Of a stretch of 20,594 nt of DNA, positions 1-11,356 are shown in pieces; positions within the stretch are counted from its first letter, which is position 1; each line of letters begins with the position of its first letter. The stretch comes from an uncultured Luteimonas sp. (GTDB taxonomy: Bacteria; Pseudomonadota; Gammaproteobacteria; Xanthomonadales; Xanthomonadaceae): positions 1 to 20,594 of the forward strand of contig CALLKI010000093.1 of assembly GCA_938008415.1 (NCBI GenBank), in the 5' to 3' direction. The position numbers were made by a program, and so were the translations under genes. Under the pieces are notes generated by a model. That model had not been told where the DNA came from and did no database searches. It saw only the letters and a program-made list of their open reading frames with translations.

Positions 1-1374
<1,374 letters not shown>

Positions 1375-1496
1375 CGCGGGACCTCCGGGGGTAGGGAGAG
1401 GAAAGTCCGGCCCGGACGACCGGAAACAGCCTGCGATTTTAACACAGCGGGGTCCCCCGCCCCGGCGCCGGGAACCGCGCAAATAACGCGGTCCGG
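1375..1496 (-). promoter_or_regulatory. Spacer with hairpins and a candidate promoter for the aminotransferase gene
   Basis: This 122-bp gap after the cyclophilin stop holds, in minus-strand order, a 6-bp stem (1474-1479 with 1487-1492), the perfect palindrome cccggcgccggg (1461-1472) and a short GCGGG/CCCGC hairpin (1447-1460). A TAAAAT box (1436-1441) resembling a -10 element follows. No convincing -35 is visible at 16-18 bp. The layout suggests partial termination of the cyclophilin transcript followed by a new start, but this is inference from short motifs. Confidence 0.35.
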
Positions 1497-1991
1497 TCAG
1501 GCCGAAAGGATCCGGTTCCACTCCGCCACGCGGTCGGCGTTGGCCGCCAGCACCGGGGCCGGGTCGCCCTCGATCCGGATCGAGCGGATGCCGTCGCCCT
1601 GCCGGATCGCATCGACCACGTCCATGCCCTCCACCACCCGGCCGAACACGGTGTGGCGGCCATCGAGCCACGGGCACGGCACGTGGGTGATGAAGAACTG
1701 GCTGCCGTTGGTATCGGGGCCGGCGTTGGCCATGGACAGCACGCCGCGCTCGTGCGGCACGCCGTTGTCCGTCTCGTCCTCGAAGCGGTAGCCCGGGCCG
1801 CCGCGGCCGGTCCCCTCGGGGCAGCCGCCCTGGATCATGAAGTCGGCGATCACGCGGTGGAAATCCAGGCCATCGTAGAAGCCGCGCATGGCCAGGTTGA
1901 CGAAGTTGGCCACCGTCAGCGGGGCCTTGTCGGCGAACAGCTCGATCCGGATGGTGCCCCGGTCGGTGTCGAGGATGGCGCTCAGGCTCAT
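1497..1991 (-). CDS. Cyclophilin-type peptidyl-prolyl cis-trans isomerase, cytoplasmic
   Basis: A 164-aa single-domain cyclophilin that catalyses cis-trans isomerisation of X-Pro bonds. The active-site signatures are present: FHRVIADFMIQGG (Arg46, Phe51, Gln54), a GVLSMANAGPDTNGSQFFIT block and WLDGRHTVFG. The length is like PpiB. There is no signal peptide, so it should act in the cytoplasm. The frame is open upstream to 2297, but that part overlaps typA on the other strand and shows no family similarity; the ATG at 1991 with GGAG about 10 nt upstream is the likely start. The gene is divergent from typA. Whether to call it ppiA or ppiB cannot be settled here. Confidence 0.9.
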   Translation of the reverse strand: MSLSAILDTDRGTIRIELFADKAPLTVANFVNLAMRGFYDGLDFHRVIADFMIQGGCPEGTGRGGPGYRFEDETDNGVPHERGVLSMANAGPDTNGSQFFITHVPCPWLDGRHTVFGRVVEGMDVVDAIRQGDGIRSIRIEGDPAPVLAANADRVAEWNRILSA

Positions 1992-2112
1992 GCGGTTCAG
2001 CTCCAGGTGCCCGGGAGGGCCGGCGGGACGGCTATAATAACCGGTTTCCTTTTCCCCCTGCCCCTCGCGCGTGCCGTCCCGGCATCCGTGCGGATTCCCC
2101 GGTGCCCGGAAC
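1992..2112. promoter_or_regulatory. Divergent promoter region between the cyclophilin gene and typA
   Basis: The 121-bp gap between two divergent starts contains a perfect TATAAT (2033-2038, plus strand) in an A/T island surrounded by GC-rich DNA. It suits transcription toward typA with a leader of about 65-70 nt. The same island reads TATTAT on the minus strand (2034-2039), so overlapping divergent -10 elements are possible. No clear TTGACA-like box lies 16-18 bp upstream on either strand. Confidence 0.5.
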
Positions 2113-3942
<1,830 letters not shown>

Positions 3943-3961
3943 CCCCCACGGAGAAGACACC

Positions 3962-4414
3962 ATGACGGCAAGCCCCGGTACCCGCAGTCTCCAGGCCATC
4001 GCCCTGTTCGAGGCCGTGAAGGGCCTGCTGGGCATCGCCGCCGGCGTGGCCCTGCTCGCGGTCGGCCCGGAGACCCTGCGGCGCTGGATCATGGACGTCA
4101 TGTCCGTCATGCCGGGCTCGCTCCGGGAGGAAGCGCGCCCCGGCCTGCTCGACCGGGTCAACCCGGAAACTGTGGACGTCGCCTTCGCCATGTTCGCGGG
4201 CTACGGCCTGCTGCGCCTGCTGGAAGGCTGGGGCCTGTGGCGGCAGCGCGCCTGGGCCTCGTGGCTGGGCTGCGTCGGCGCGGCCGCCTACATCCCGTTC
4301 GAGATGTACGCCCTGTGGCGCCACCCGGCCTGGGTGACGCTCGGTGTGCTCCTGGTCAACCTGCTGGTCGTGCTCGTCCTGGCCCGCGACATCGCGCGGC
4401 GGCAGGGCCGCTGA
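3962..4414 (+). CDS. DUF2127-like integral membrane protein
   Basis: A 150-aa hydrophobic protein with about four membrane segments: near residues 10-38, 62-78, 90-110 and 118-140. The pattern FEAVKGLLG near the N-terminus, then YGLLRLLEGWGLWRQRAWASW, then IPFEMYALWRHP and a final VNLLVVLVLA helix is what I associate with the DUF2127 family, which has no known biochemical function. A GGAG Shine-Dalgarno site sits about 10 nt before the ATG. It begins 19 bp after typA and is probably cotranscribed with it. It ends 22 bp from the convergent DAHP synthase gene. The family call is from memory of the motif pattern. Confidence 0.72.
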   Translation: MTASPGTRSLQAIALFEAVKGLLGIAAGVALLAVGPETLRRWIMDVMSVMPGSLREEARPGLLDRVNPETVDVAFAMFAGYGLLRLLEGWGLWRQRAWASWLGCVGAAAYIPFEMYALWRHPAWVTLGVLLVNLLVVLVLARDIARRQGR

Positions 4415-4436
4415 TTGCCGTCGCGGCAGGCGGCCA

Positions 4437-5831
<1,395 letters not shown>

Positions 5832-5858
5832 GGGGGCAAAGCCTGGGGCAACCCCCGC

Positions 5859-5886
5859 ATGATGACACGTTGCTGCGCCGCGTCAA
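5859..5886 (-). promoter_or_regulatory. Candidate sigma-70 promoter of the DAHP synthase gene
   Basis: On the minus strand TTGACG (5881-5886, five of six consensus -35 bases) is followed after 16 bp by CATCAT (5859-5864, four of six -10 bases). The predicted start is about 20 nt before the ATG at 5831. It lies in the 89-bp gap between dsbB and the synthase gene, implying that the synthase can be transcribed independently of dsbB. Confidence 0.5.
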
Positions 5887-5920
5887 TTTCGGCTGCAACG
5901 AATCTCCCCGGCCCCGGCCC

Positions 5921-6421
5921 TCAGCGTTCCTTCCTGAACGCGGCGTGCAGCGCGAACCCGGCCAGCAACACGAACCAGACCAGGCTCCAGGCCGGCATGG
6001 ACAGGCCCAGGAAGGTCCAGTCGATGCTGCCGCAGTCACCGGTCCCGGTGAGCACCTTGCGGACCAGGGTCGCGGTGTCCATGGTCTCGCGCATGAAGGA
6101 CAGCGGCGCGCCGCAGGACGGCACCGGCGGCGGGTTCAGCTGGATCCAGACGTGGCGCGCGGCGATGCCGGCGCCGATCACCGCGGGCACGGCGGCCAGC
6201 CCCCCCCAGACACGGCGCCCGACGGCCCCCTTCGGGGCTGCCAGCCCGCCGGCCAGCAGCACCAGCCCCAGCGCCGCGAAGGCGATGCGCTGGAAGATGC
6301 ACAGCGGGCACGGCTCCAGCCCCCACTGCAGCTGGGTGTAGATCGCAAAGCCGATCAGCGCGAAGCAGATCGCGGCGGCGGACAGGAAAACGGCACGGAA
6401 GGGCCAGCGGAACGGGTTCAT
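5921..6421 (-). CDS. dsbB: Disulfide bond formation protein B (DsbB)
   Basis: A 166-aa inner-membrane protein with four predicted helices (about 10-29, 44-62, 70-88, 143-160). It carries the two DsbB cysteine pairs: CPLC at 38/41, and C103 and C130 in the second periplasmic loop, almost the same positions as E. coli DsbB (41/44, 104/130). Arg45 just after CPLC matches the quinone-site arginine. DsbB reoxidises periplasmic DsbA and passes electrons to quinone. The start at 6421 is the only ATG fitting the family; the upstream open frame runs into rplQ. The Shine-Dalgarno sequence is poor. It follows the rplQ terminator and probably has its own promoter. Confidence 0.94.
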   Translation of the reverse strand: MNPFRWPFRAVFLSAAAICFALIGFAIYTQLQWGLEPCPLCIFQRIAFAALGLVLLAGGLAAPKGAVGRRVWGGLAAVPAVIGAGIAARHVWIQLNPPPVPSCGAPLSFMRETMDTATLVRKVLTGTGDCGSIDWTFLGLSMPAWSLVWFVLLAGFALHAAFRKER

Positions 6422-6448
6422 GCGGGTGATCGCGGATGGGACCGGCGG

Positions 6449-6454
6449 ATTATC
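6449..6454 (-). promoter_or_regulatory. Candidate -10 element for dsbB
   Basis: GATAAT on the minus strand (five of six consensus bases) lies 28 nt upstream of the dsbB ATG and just past the rplQ hairpin. The -35 region at 17 bp spacing (TTTCTG) is weak and overlaps the end of the hairpin. Confidence 0.4.
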
Positions 6455-6473
6455 CGCGCATGCCCCGCAAACA

Positions 6474-6501
6474 GAAACCCCGGCGCGGTGGCCGGGGTTT
6501 C
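6474..6501 (-). terminator. Hairpin terminator at the end of the ribosomal cluster
   Basis: A perfect inverted repeat: gaaaccccggc (6474-6484) pairs with gccggggtttc (6491-6501), an 11-bp stem with a 6-nt loop. It lies 29 nt beyond the rplQ stop. On the minus strand the stem ends in GTTTC and is followed by TGTTTG, a short T-rich tail. This is the best terminator candidate in the window and separates the ribosomal cluster from dsbB. Confidence 0.72.
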
Positions 6502-6530
6502 CAAGGTCCGCCTGTGGCGCGCGGCGCGGA

Positions 6531-6908
6531 TTACTCGGCGGCGGCCTGCTGCTCGCGGTCCACCAGCTCGACGTAGGCCATCGGCGCATTGTCGCCGCTG
6601 CGGAAGCCGCACTTGAGGATGCGCAGGTAGCCGCCCGGGCGGTTCTGATAGCGCGGGCCCAGCCTGGTGAACAGGTTGCCCACGGCCTCCTTGTCACGCA
6701 GGCGCGCGAAGGCGAGGCGGCGGTTGGCCACGGTGTCGTTCTTGGCCAGCGTGATCAGCGGCTCGGCCACCCGGCGCAGTTCCTTCGCCTTCGGCAGCGT
6801 GGTCTTGATGATCTCGTGCTTGAACAGCGACGCCGCCATGTTTCTGAACATCGCCTGGCGATGGGCGCTGGTGCGGTTGAATTTGCGGCCTGCTTTCAGG
6901 TGGCGCAT
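6531..6908 (-). CDS. rplQ: 50S ribosomal protein L17
   Basis: 125 aa, against 127 in E. coli. The N-terminus MRHLKAGRKFNRTSAHRQAM and the LFKHEIIKTTLPKAKELRR block are diagnostic of bL17, which sits near the peptide exit tunnel of the 50S subunit. It is the last gene of the alpha operon, as usual, but is separated from rpoA by an unusually long 188-bp spacer and followed by a strong hairpin. The Ala/Glu-rich C-terminal tail after YVELVDR is variable in the family. Confidence 0.97.
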   Translation of the reverse strand: MRHLKAGRKFNRTSAHRQAMFRNMAASLFKHEIIKTTLPKAKELRRVAEPLITLAKNDTVANRRLAFARLRDKEAVGNLFTRLGPRYQNRPGGYLRILKCGFRSGDNAPMAYVELVDREQQAAAE

Positions 6909-7096
6909 GGTCGTGGTTCCTGTCGAAAGTCGTGTCGGTTGTGGTTCGTTGTCGCCATCCTGGCGCTGGAGCTGTGGACTGCGCTGGTCCTTCGCCGGCG
7001 TCCCTTGCCGGTCGTCGCCGCGGACTCCGGTCCGTCGGCCCTCGTGGTTCGTTTCCGGTTACGGCACCGGGCGGGCCGGGGGCCCGCCCCCGCATC
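6909..7096 (-). other. Structured rpoA-rplQ spacer
   Basis: A 188-bp gap with no convincing gene. Seven nt past the rpoA stop is a perfect 9-bp hairpin: gggcgggcc (7069-7077) with ggcccgccc (7081-7089) and a GGG loop. The rest is GC-rich and has no U-tract, so the hairpin is not a typical intrinsic terminator. A 19-nt stretch at 6965-6983 matches, at 16 of 19 positions, a stretch at 12582-12600 in the rplR-rpsE spacer, and both start 57 nt from the next start codon. It may affect the ratio of L17 to alpha subunit. Confidence 0.5.
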
Positions 7097-8095
7097 TCAG
7101 CCGATCATGCCGTGGCCGGACATGCCCGGCGGCGGCCAGTTCTCGAGCTTCATGCCGAGCGACAGGCCGCGCTGCGCCAGGACCTCCTTGATCTCGGTCA
7201 GCGACTTCTTGCCGAGGTTCGGGGTCTTGAGCAGCTCGACCTCGGTCTTCTGGATGAGGTCGCCGATGTAGTAGATGCTCTCGGCCTTGAGGCAGTTGGC
7301 CGAGCGCACCGTCAGCTCGAGGTCGTCGATCGGGCGCAGCAGCATCGGGTCGACGCCCGGGGCCTGGGGCTTCTGGGCGCCGCGGTCACGGTGCGTGAAG
7401 TCGCCGAACACGCTCAGCTGGTCGGTGAGGATGTCGGCGGCGGTGCGCACCGCCTCCTCGGCGTCGATCGTGCCGTTGGTCTCGATGTCGAGGACCAGCT
7501 TGTCCAGGTCGGTGCGCTGCTCGACGCGCGCGGCCTCGACTTCGTACGCCACGCGGCGCACGGGCGAGAACGAGGCATCCAGCATGAGCCTGCCGATGAC
7601 CCGGGTGTCCTCGTCGGGGCGGCGGCGGGCCGTGGCCGGCTGGTAGCCGAGGCCACGCTCGACCTTGAGCCGCATGTTGATCGTGATGTCCTTGGTCAGG
7701 TGGCAGATCACGTGGTCGCCGTTGATCACCTCGACGTTGTGGTCGGTCTTGATGTCGGCGGCGGTGACCACGCCGGGGCCGGTCTTGGTCAGCGTCAGCG
7801 TGGTGCTGTCGCCGGTCGCCATGCGGATCGCCACGTTCTTGAGGTTGAGCAGGATCTCAAGCACGTCCTCCTGCATGCCTTCGATCGTGCTGTACTCGTG
7901 CAGCACGCCGTCGATCTCGACCTCGGTGATCGCGCAGCCGGGGATCGATGACAGCAGCACGCGCCGCAGCGCGTTGCCCAGGGTGTGGCCATAGCCGCGC
8001 TCGAGCGGCTCGACCACGACCTTGGCGCGGTTGTCGTTGATGCGCTCGATCTGGGGGCCGCGGGGACGCAGGACTTGGTGTGCGGTAACGGTCAT
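7097..8095 (-). CDS. rpoA: DNA-directed RNA polymerase subunit alpha
   Basis: 332 aa, against 329 in E. coli. The N-terminal dimerisation domain contains EPLERGYGHTLGNALRRVLL and VEIDGVLHEYSTIEGMQEDV, which contact beta and beta-prime. A linker of about 15 residues (rich in Gln, Pro and Gly) leads to the C-terminal domain with RSANCLKAESIYYIGDLIQK and TPNLGKKSLTEIKEVL, which binds UP-element DNA and activators. The tail GMKLENWPPPGMSGHGMIG resembles Xanthomonadaceae RpoA as I recall it, supporting the taxonomic guess. Its position between rpsD and rplQ is standard, but both flanking gaps (151 and 188 bp) are long. Confidence 0.99.
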   Translation of the reverse strand: MTVTAHQVLRPRGPQIERINDNRAKVVVEPLERGYGHTLGNALRRVLLSSIPGCAITEVEIDGVLHEYSTIEGMQEDVLEILLNLKNVAIRMATGDSTTLTLTKTGPGVVTAADIKTDHNVEVINGDHVICHLTKDITINMRLKVERGLGYQPATARRRPDEDTRVIGRLMLDASFSPVRRVAYEVEAARVEQRTDLDKLVLDIETNGTIDAEEAVRTAADILTDQLSVFGDFTHRDRGAQKPQAPGVDPMLLRPIDDLELTVRSANCLKAESIYYIGDLIQKTEVELLKTPNLGKKSLTEIKEVLAQRGLSLGMKLENWPPPGMSGHGMIG

Positions 8096-8246
8096 GTACG
8101 TAGCTTCTCCTGCTTGGCCACCGCGCCCTGCGGCACGGCGGCTCTGGGATGCCTGGGGCCCCTTGTCTCCAAGGGGGTGGCCCCTGCCGCGCAGGGACCG
8201 GGTGGGGGTGTGGCCGGGACGGCGCCGCGCGGGCGCCGCTGGACGC
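8096..8246 (-). other. Hairpin-rich rpsD-rpoA spacer
   Basis: A 151-bp gap without a gene. In transcript order from the rpsD stop: a 7-bp hairpin (8220-8226 with 8232-8238) starting 8 nt after the stop; a ccctg/caggg hairpin (8182-8186 with 8192-8196); and a ccccttg/caagggg hairpin (8159-8165 with 8170-8176), whose stem can extend by pairing 8155-8158 with 8181-8184, in competition with the second hairpin. An AGGAGAAG Shine-Dalgarno sequence for rpoA follows. There is no U-tract. The competing pairings recall an attenuator or processing site, but no function is shown. Confidence 0.5.
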
Positions 8247-8876
8247 TTACTTCGAGTACAGCTCGACGATCAGCGCCTCGTTGATGTCGGCCGGCAGGTC
8301 GCTGCGATCCGGGACGGCCTTGAACACGCCGCTGAACTTCTTCTGGTCGACCTCGACCCAGGACGGCGTCAGGTCCATGGTCTGCGCCAGGTTCAGCGCC
8401 TCCTGCACCCGCAGCTGCTTCTGCGCCTTCTCGGACAGCGAGATCACATCGCCGGCCTTCACCTGGTAGGACGGCAGGTTGACCACCTTGCCGTTGACCA
8501 GCACGCCGCGGTGCGAGACCAGCTGGCGGGCCGTCGCGCGGGTCACGGCGAAGCCCATGCGGTACACGACGTTGTCCAGGCGCGTCTCCAGGAGCTGCAG
8601 CAGGTTCTCGCCGGTGTTGCCCTTCCGGTTGGCCGCCTTCTTGTAGTAGTTGCGGAACTGGCGCTCCAGCAGGCCGTAGAGGCGCTTGACCTTCTGCTTC
8701 TCGCGCAGCTGGGCGGCGTAGTCGGAGAGCTTGCCCTTGCGCGCGGTGGGACCGTGCTGGCCGGGCTTCTGGTCGAGCTTGCACTTCGAATCAAGCGCGC
8801 GCCCCGGCGCCTTCAGCATCAGGTCGACGCCTTCGCGGCGGGCGAGCTTGCAGGTGGGACCAATGTAACGAGCCAT
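8247..8876 (-). CDS. rpsD: 30S ribosomal protein S4
   Basis: 209 aa, against 206 in E. coli. It begins MARYIGPTCKLARREGVDL, with the S4 domain in the middle (LETRLDNVVYRMGF, RQLVSHRGVLVNGKVVNLPSY). S4 is a primary 16S rRNA binder that nucleates 30S assembly and, with S3 and S5, lines the mRNA entry site. In E. coli it represses the alpha operon by binding the leader before rpsM; whether that operates here is unknown. It starts 20 bp after rpsK. Confidence 0.98.
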   Translation of the reverse strand: MARYIGPTCKLARREGVDLMLKAPGRALDSKCKLDQKPGQHGPTARKGKLSDYAAQLREKQKVKRLYGLLERQFRNYYKKAANRKGNTGENLLQLLETRLDNVVYRMGFAVTRATARQLVSHRGVLVNGKVVNLPSYQVKAGDVISLSEKAQKQLRVQEALNLAQTMDLTPSWVEVDQKKFSGVFKAVPDRSDLPADINEALIVELYSK

Positions 8877-8896
8877 GTTCTTGTCGCCCCCTTACC

Positions 8897-9286
8897 TTAG
8901 ACGCGGCGCTTCTTCGGCGGACGGCACCCGTTGTGCGGGATCGGCGTCACGTCGACGATGTTGGTGATCTTGTATCCGATGTTGTTCAGCGAGCGCACGG
9001 CGGACTCGCGGCCCGGGCCCGGGCCCTTGATCCGCACCTCGAGCGACTTCACGCCGTACTCCATCGCGGCCCGGCCGGCCTTCTCGGCGGCGACCTGCGC
9101 GGCGAACGGGGTCGACTTGCGCGAGCCGCGGAAGCCGGAAGCACCCGAGGTGGCCCACGCCAGCGCGTTGCCCTGGCGGTCGGTGATGGTGACGATGGTG
9201 TTGTTGAACGAAGCGTGCACGTGCGCGATGCCGTCGGTGACGACGCGCTTGATCTTCTTCTTGGTCTTCGCTGCCGGCTTGGCCAT
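8897..9286 (-). CDS. rpsK: 30S ribosomal protein S11
   Basis: 129 aa, the same length as E. coli S11. After a Lys/Ala-rich N-terminus come HVHASFNNTIVTITDRQGN, the GASGFRGSRKSTPFAAQVAAE block and a C-terminal DVTPIPHNGCRPPKKRRV, all diagnostic. S11 forms part of the 30S platform near the E-site mRNA path. The Shine-Dalgarno sequence TAAGGA overlaps the stop of rpsM 12 bp upstream, so translation is probably coupled. Confidence 0.98.
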   Translation of the reverse strand: MAKPAAKTKKKIKRVVTDGIAHVHASFNNTIVTITDRQGNALAWATSGASGFRGSRKSTPFAAQVAAEKAGRAAMEYGVKSLEVRIKGPGPGRESAVRSLNNIGYKITNIVDVTPIPHNGCRPPKKRRV

Positions 9287-9298
9287 GGTCTGGATTCC

Positions 9299-9655
9299 TT
9301 ACTTCTTGATCGCCTTGCGCGGACCCTTGCGGGTGCGGGCGTTGGTCCGGGTGCGCTGGCCGCGCACCGGCAGGCCGCGGCGGTGGCGCAGGCCCCGGTA
9401 GCAGCCCAGGTCCATCAGGCGCTTGATCGCGATGCCGACCTCGCGGCGCAGGTCGCCCTCGACGGTGTACTTGGCCACCTCGGCGCGCAAGCGCTCGATC
9501 TCGGGCTCGGAAAGGTCACGGATCTTGGTGGTGGGGACCACCCCGGCAGCCTCGCAGATCTGCCTGGAACGGGTACGGCCGATGCCGTAGATGCTCTGGA
9601 GCCCGACCCAGACATGCTTCTGGGCAGGCAGATTCACACCTGCAATACGCGCCAT
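9299..9655 (-). CDS. rpsM: 30S ribosomal protein S13
   Basis: 118 aa, equal to E. coli S13. It starts MARIAGVNLPAQKHVWVGL and ends with the basic tail RGLPVRGQRTRTNARTRKG, which reaches the tRNA P site. S13 sits in the 30S head and bridges to the 50S subunit. As first gene of the alpha operon it follows a 356-bp non-coding spacer rather than rpmJ. A GGAG Shine-Dalgarno site lies about 10 nt before the ATG, and a promoter-like TAGAAT box lies 56 nt upstream of the start codon. Confidence 0.98.
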   Translation of the reverse strand: MARIAGVNLPAQKHVWVGLQSIYGIGRTRSRQICEAAGVVPTTKIRDLSEPEIERLRAEVAKYTVEGDLRREVGIAIKRLMDLGCYRGLRHRRGLPVRGQRTRTNARTRKGPRKAIKK

Positions 9656-9674
9656 GCGCGGATCTCCAATCTGG

Positions 9675-9743
9675 TTGGAAGCCGGTCTATCCCGGCAGAG
9701 TGAACACGAAATTCTAACAGGGTCCCGGGTTGCTTGGAAGCCG
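9675..9743. repeat. 10-bp direct repeat upstream of rpsM
   Basis: The decamer ttggaagccg occurs at 9675-9684 and again at 9734-9743 (start-to-start 59 bp). The second copy includes the candidate -35 box of the rpsM promoter and the first lies inside the predicted 5' leader. Confidence 0.4.
9711..9739 (-). promoter_or_regulatory. Candidate alpha-operon promoter before rpsM
   Basis: On the minus strand TAGAAT (9711-9716, five of six consensus -10 bases) is preceded after exactly 17 bp by TTCCAA (9734-9739, a weak -35). It lies in a locally A/T-richer segment and would give a leader of roughly 45-50 nt before rpsM. It suits an alpha operon partly uncoupled from spc by the hairpin array upstream. 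Confidence 0.45.
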
Positions 9744-9981
9744 AAGGCGCAAGCGCCCCCGACCCGGCATGGGGAGTGTGCCCATGCTCCGGCGACGGAC
9801 CGGGACTGGCAGGCCCCGGGGAGTCCCCCGCCCTGCCCCGCGCGTTACTCCCGCGCGCGGAAGGCCCCGGCCCACCCGCGCCCAGGACCGCAGCGCGGGT
9901 CGCCCTTCGTGGCCCCAGGCGTGTCGACCCGGGGCCGGTGCGGCTTCCTGCCGCCTCGCGCCGGGCATCCGGCCCGGCATC

Positions 9982-10002
9982 CCTCCCGGTCGGCCCGGGA
10001 GG
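9982..10002 (-). other. Hairpin just after the secY stop
   Basis: An 8-bp perfect stem (cctcccgg 9982-9989 with ccgggagg 9995-10002) and 5-nt loop, 9 nt past the secY stop. The only T-run is on the opposite side (plus strand, 10004-10007), so for secY transcription this is not a canonical terminator. It may protect the spc mRNA 3' end after processing. Confidence 0.45.
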
Positions 10003-10011
10003 CGTTTTCCA

Positions 10012-11349
10012 TCAACGGCCGCTCAGGCCCGGCCGCGACCCCTTCAGGTTCGCCTTCTTCAGCAGGCTCTCGTACTGGTGGGACATCAGGTGGGCCTGGA
10101 TCTGGGCCAGGAAGTCCATCACCACCACCACCACGATCAGCAGCGAGGTGCCGCCGAAGTAGAACGAGGCATTCAGCTTGGAGCGCATGAACTCCGGCAG
10201 CAGGCACACCAGCACCAGGTAGGTGGCGCCGGCGGCGGTCAGCCGGGTCAGCACACCGTCGATGTAGTCGGCGGTCGCCCGGCCCGGCCGGATGCCCGGG
10301 ATCAGCGCACCCGACTTCTTCAGGTTGTCCGCGGTCTCCTGGGAATTGAAGACCAGGGCCGTGTAGAAGAACGAGAAGCCGACGATCAGGCCCGCGTACA
10401 GCAGGATGTACAGCGGCTCGCCCGGCGAGAGGGCCTGGGCCGCGCGCTGCAGCCAGGTCGCCGACCCGGCCTGGCCGAACCAGCTGGAAGCCGTGGCCGG
10501 GAACATGATGATCGACGAGGCGAAGATCGCCGGGATCACGCCGGCCATGTTCAGCTTCAGCGGCAGGAACGAGGTCTGGTTCAGGTAGGCGCTGCGGCCG
10601 CCCTGCCGGCGCGCGTAGTTGACCGTGATCCGGCGCTGGCCACGCTCGACGAACACCACGAAGAAGGTGAACGCCAGCACGATCACCACGATCAGGATCA
10701 GCTGGATCGGGGTGAGGTCGCCGTTGCGCGCCGATTCGATCGTGCTCAGCACCGCGCCGGGCAGGCCGGAGACGATGCCGGCGAAAATGATCAGCGAAAC
10801 GCCATTGCCGACGCCGCGTTCGGTCACCTGCTCGCCGAGCCACATCAGGAACATGGTGCCCGCGGTCAGCGCCACGATCGCGGTCAGGATGAAGCCGATG
10901 CCTGGCTGGTAGGCCACGCCCTGGCTCTGCAGCATGCTGGCGATGCCGGCGGCCTGGAACATGGCCAGGGGCACCGCGCCCATGCGCGACCACTGCGTGA
11001 TCCTGCGGCGCCCGGACTCACCTTCCTTCTGGATCGCCTTCAGGCTCGGGACCACCTGCACCAGCAGCTGGATCACGATCGACGCCGAGATGTACGGAAC
11101 CACGTTCAGCGCGAAGACGCTGAAGTTCGCCAGGGCGCCGCCCGAGAACATGTTGAACATGTCCACGATCGTGCCCTGCTGCTGCTCCATCACGCGCAGC
11201 ATCGCCTCCGGGTTGACCCCGGGCACCGGGATGAAGCAGCCGATGCGGTAGACGATCAGTGCGCCGAGGACGAACAGCAGGCGCTGGCGCAGTTCGGTGA
11301 ACTTGCCAGCCGCCGCCAGTCCCGACAAAGCTCCAGCGCTTCGCGCCAT
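10012..11349 (-). CDS. secY: Preprotein translocase channel subunit SecY
   Basis: 445 aa, against 443 in E. coli, with ten predicted membrane helices; the first begins near LLFVLGALIVYRIGCFIPVPG. The Arg in GIRPGRATADYIDGVLTRLT corresponds to the conserved cytosolic-loop Arg357 of E. coli SecY, needed for SecA action. SecY forms the inner-membrane protein channel with SecE and SecG. It starts 7 bp after rplO, and its GAGGAG Shine-Dalgarno site lies inside the last codons of rplO, suggesting coupling. It ends the spc block and is followed by a hairpin and a long spacer where rpmJ would be in E. coli. Confidence 0.98.
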   Translation of the reverse strand: MARSAGALSGLAAAGKFTELRQRLLFVLGALIVYRIGCFIPVPGVNPEAMLRVMEQQQGTIVDMFNMFSGGALANFSVFALNVVPYISASIVIQLLVQVVPSLKAIQKEGESGRRRITQWSRMGAVPLAMFQAAGIASMLQSQGVAYQPGIGFILTAIVALTAGTMFLMWLGEQVTERGVGNGVSLIIFAGIVSGLPGAVLSTIESARNGDLTPIQLILIVVIVLAFTFFVVFVERGQRRITVNYARRQGGRSAYLNQTSFLPLKLNMAGVIPAIFASSIIMFPATASSWFGQAGSATWLQRAAQALSPGEPLYILLYAGLIVGFSFFYTALVFNSQETADNLKKSGALIPGIRPGRATADYIDGVLTRLTAAGATYLVLVCLLPEFMRSKLNASFYFGGTSLLIVVVVVMDFLAQIQAHLMSHQYESLLKKANLKGSRPGLSGR

Positions 11350-11356
11350 GCCGTGG

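Larger units (their letters stand above)
9656..10011 (-). other. Long secY-rpsM spacer with serial inverted repeats; no rpmJ
   Basis: The only gene-free stretch above 300 bp. In E. coli rpmJ (L36) lies here; no L36-like frame is present. From the secY stop the transcript would meet hairpins at 9982-10002 (8-bp stem, cctcccgg/ccgggagg), 9960-9978 (7-bp stem, gccgggc/gcccggc), 9940-9954 (5-bp stem) and 9911-9936 (ggcccc/ggggcc), then 9767-9787 (7-bp stem, gcatggg/cccatgc). A promoter-like element near 9711-9739 follows, with a 10-bp direct repeat. The DNA near rpsM is less GC-rich than the hairpin array. Confidence 0.6.

Noticed and set aside
6694..7095. 133-codon minus-strand frame starting 1 nt past the rpoA stop
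   Set aside because: It runs through the 7069-7089 hairpin and into rplQ in another frame, with a low-complexity Pro/Arg composition; no sign of a real protein.
9982..10007. Plus-strand intrinsic terminator (hairpin followed by cgtttt)
   Set aside because: The T-run is short and no plus-strand gene ends nearby, so I treat the hairpin as part of the minus-strand secY 3' region.
9656..10011. Hidden rpmJ (L36) gene in the secY-rpsM spacer
   Set aside because: No frame shows the short basic L36 pattern with its Cys/His zinc residues; the one Cys-containing frame (9845-10012) does not match.
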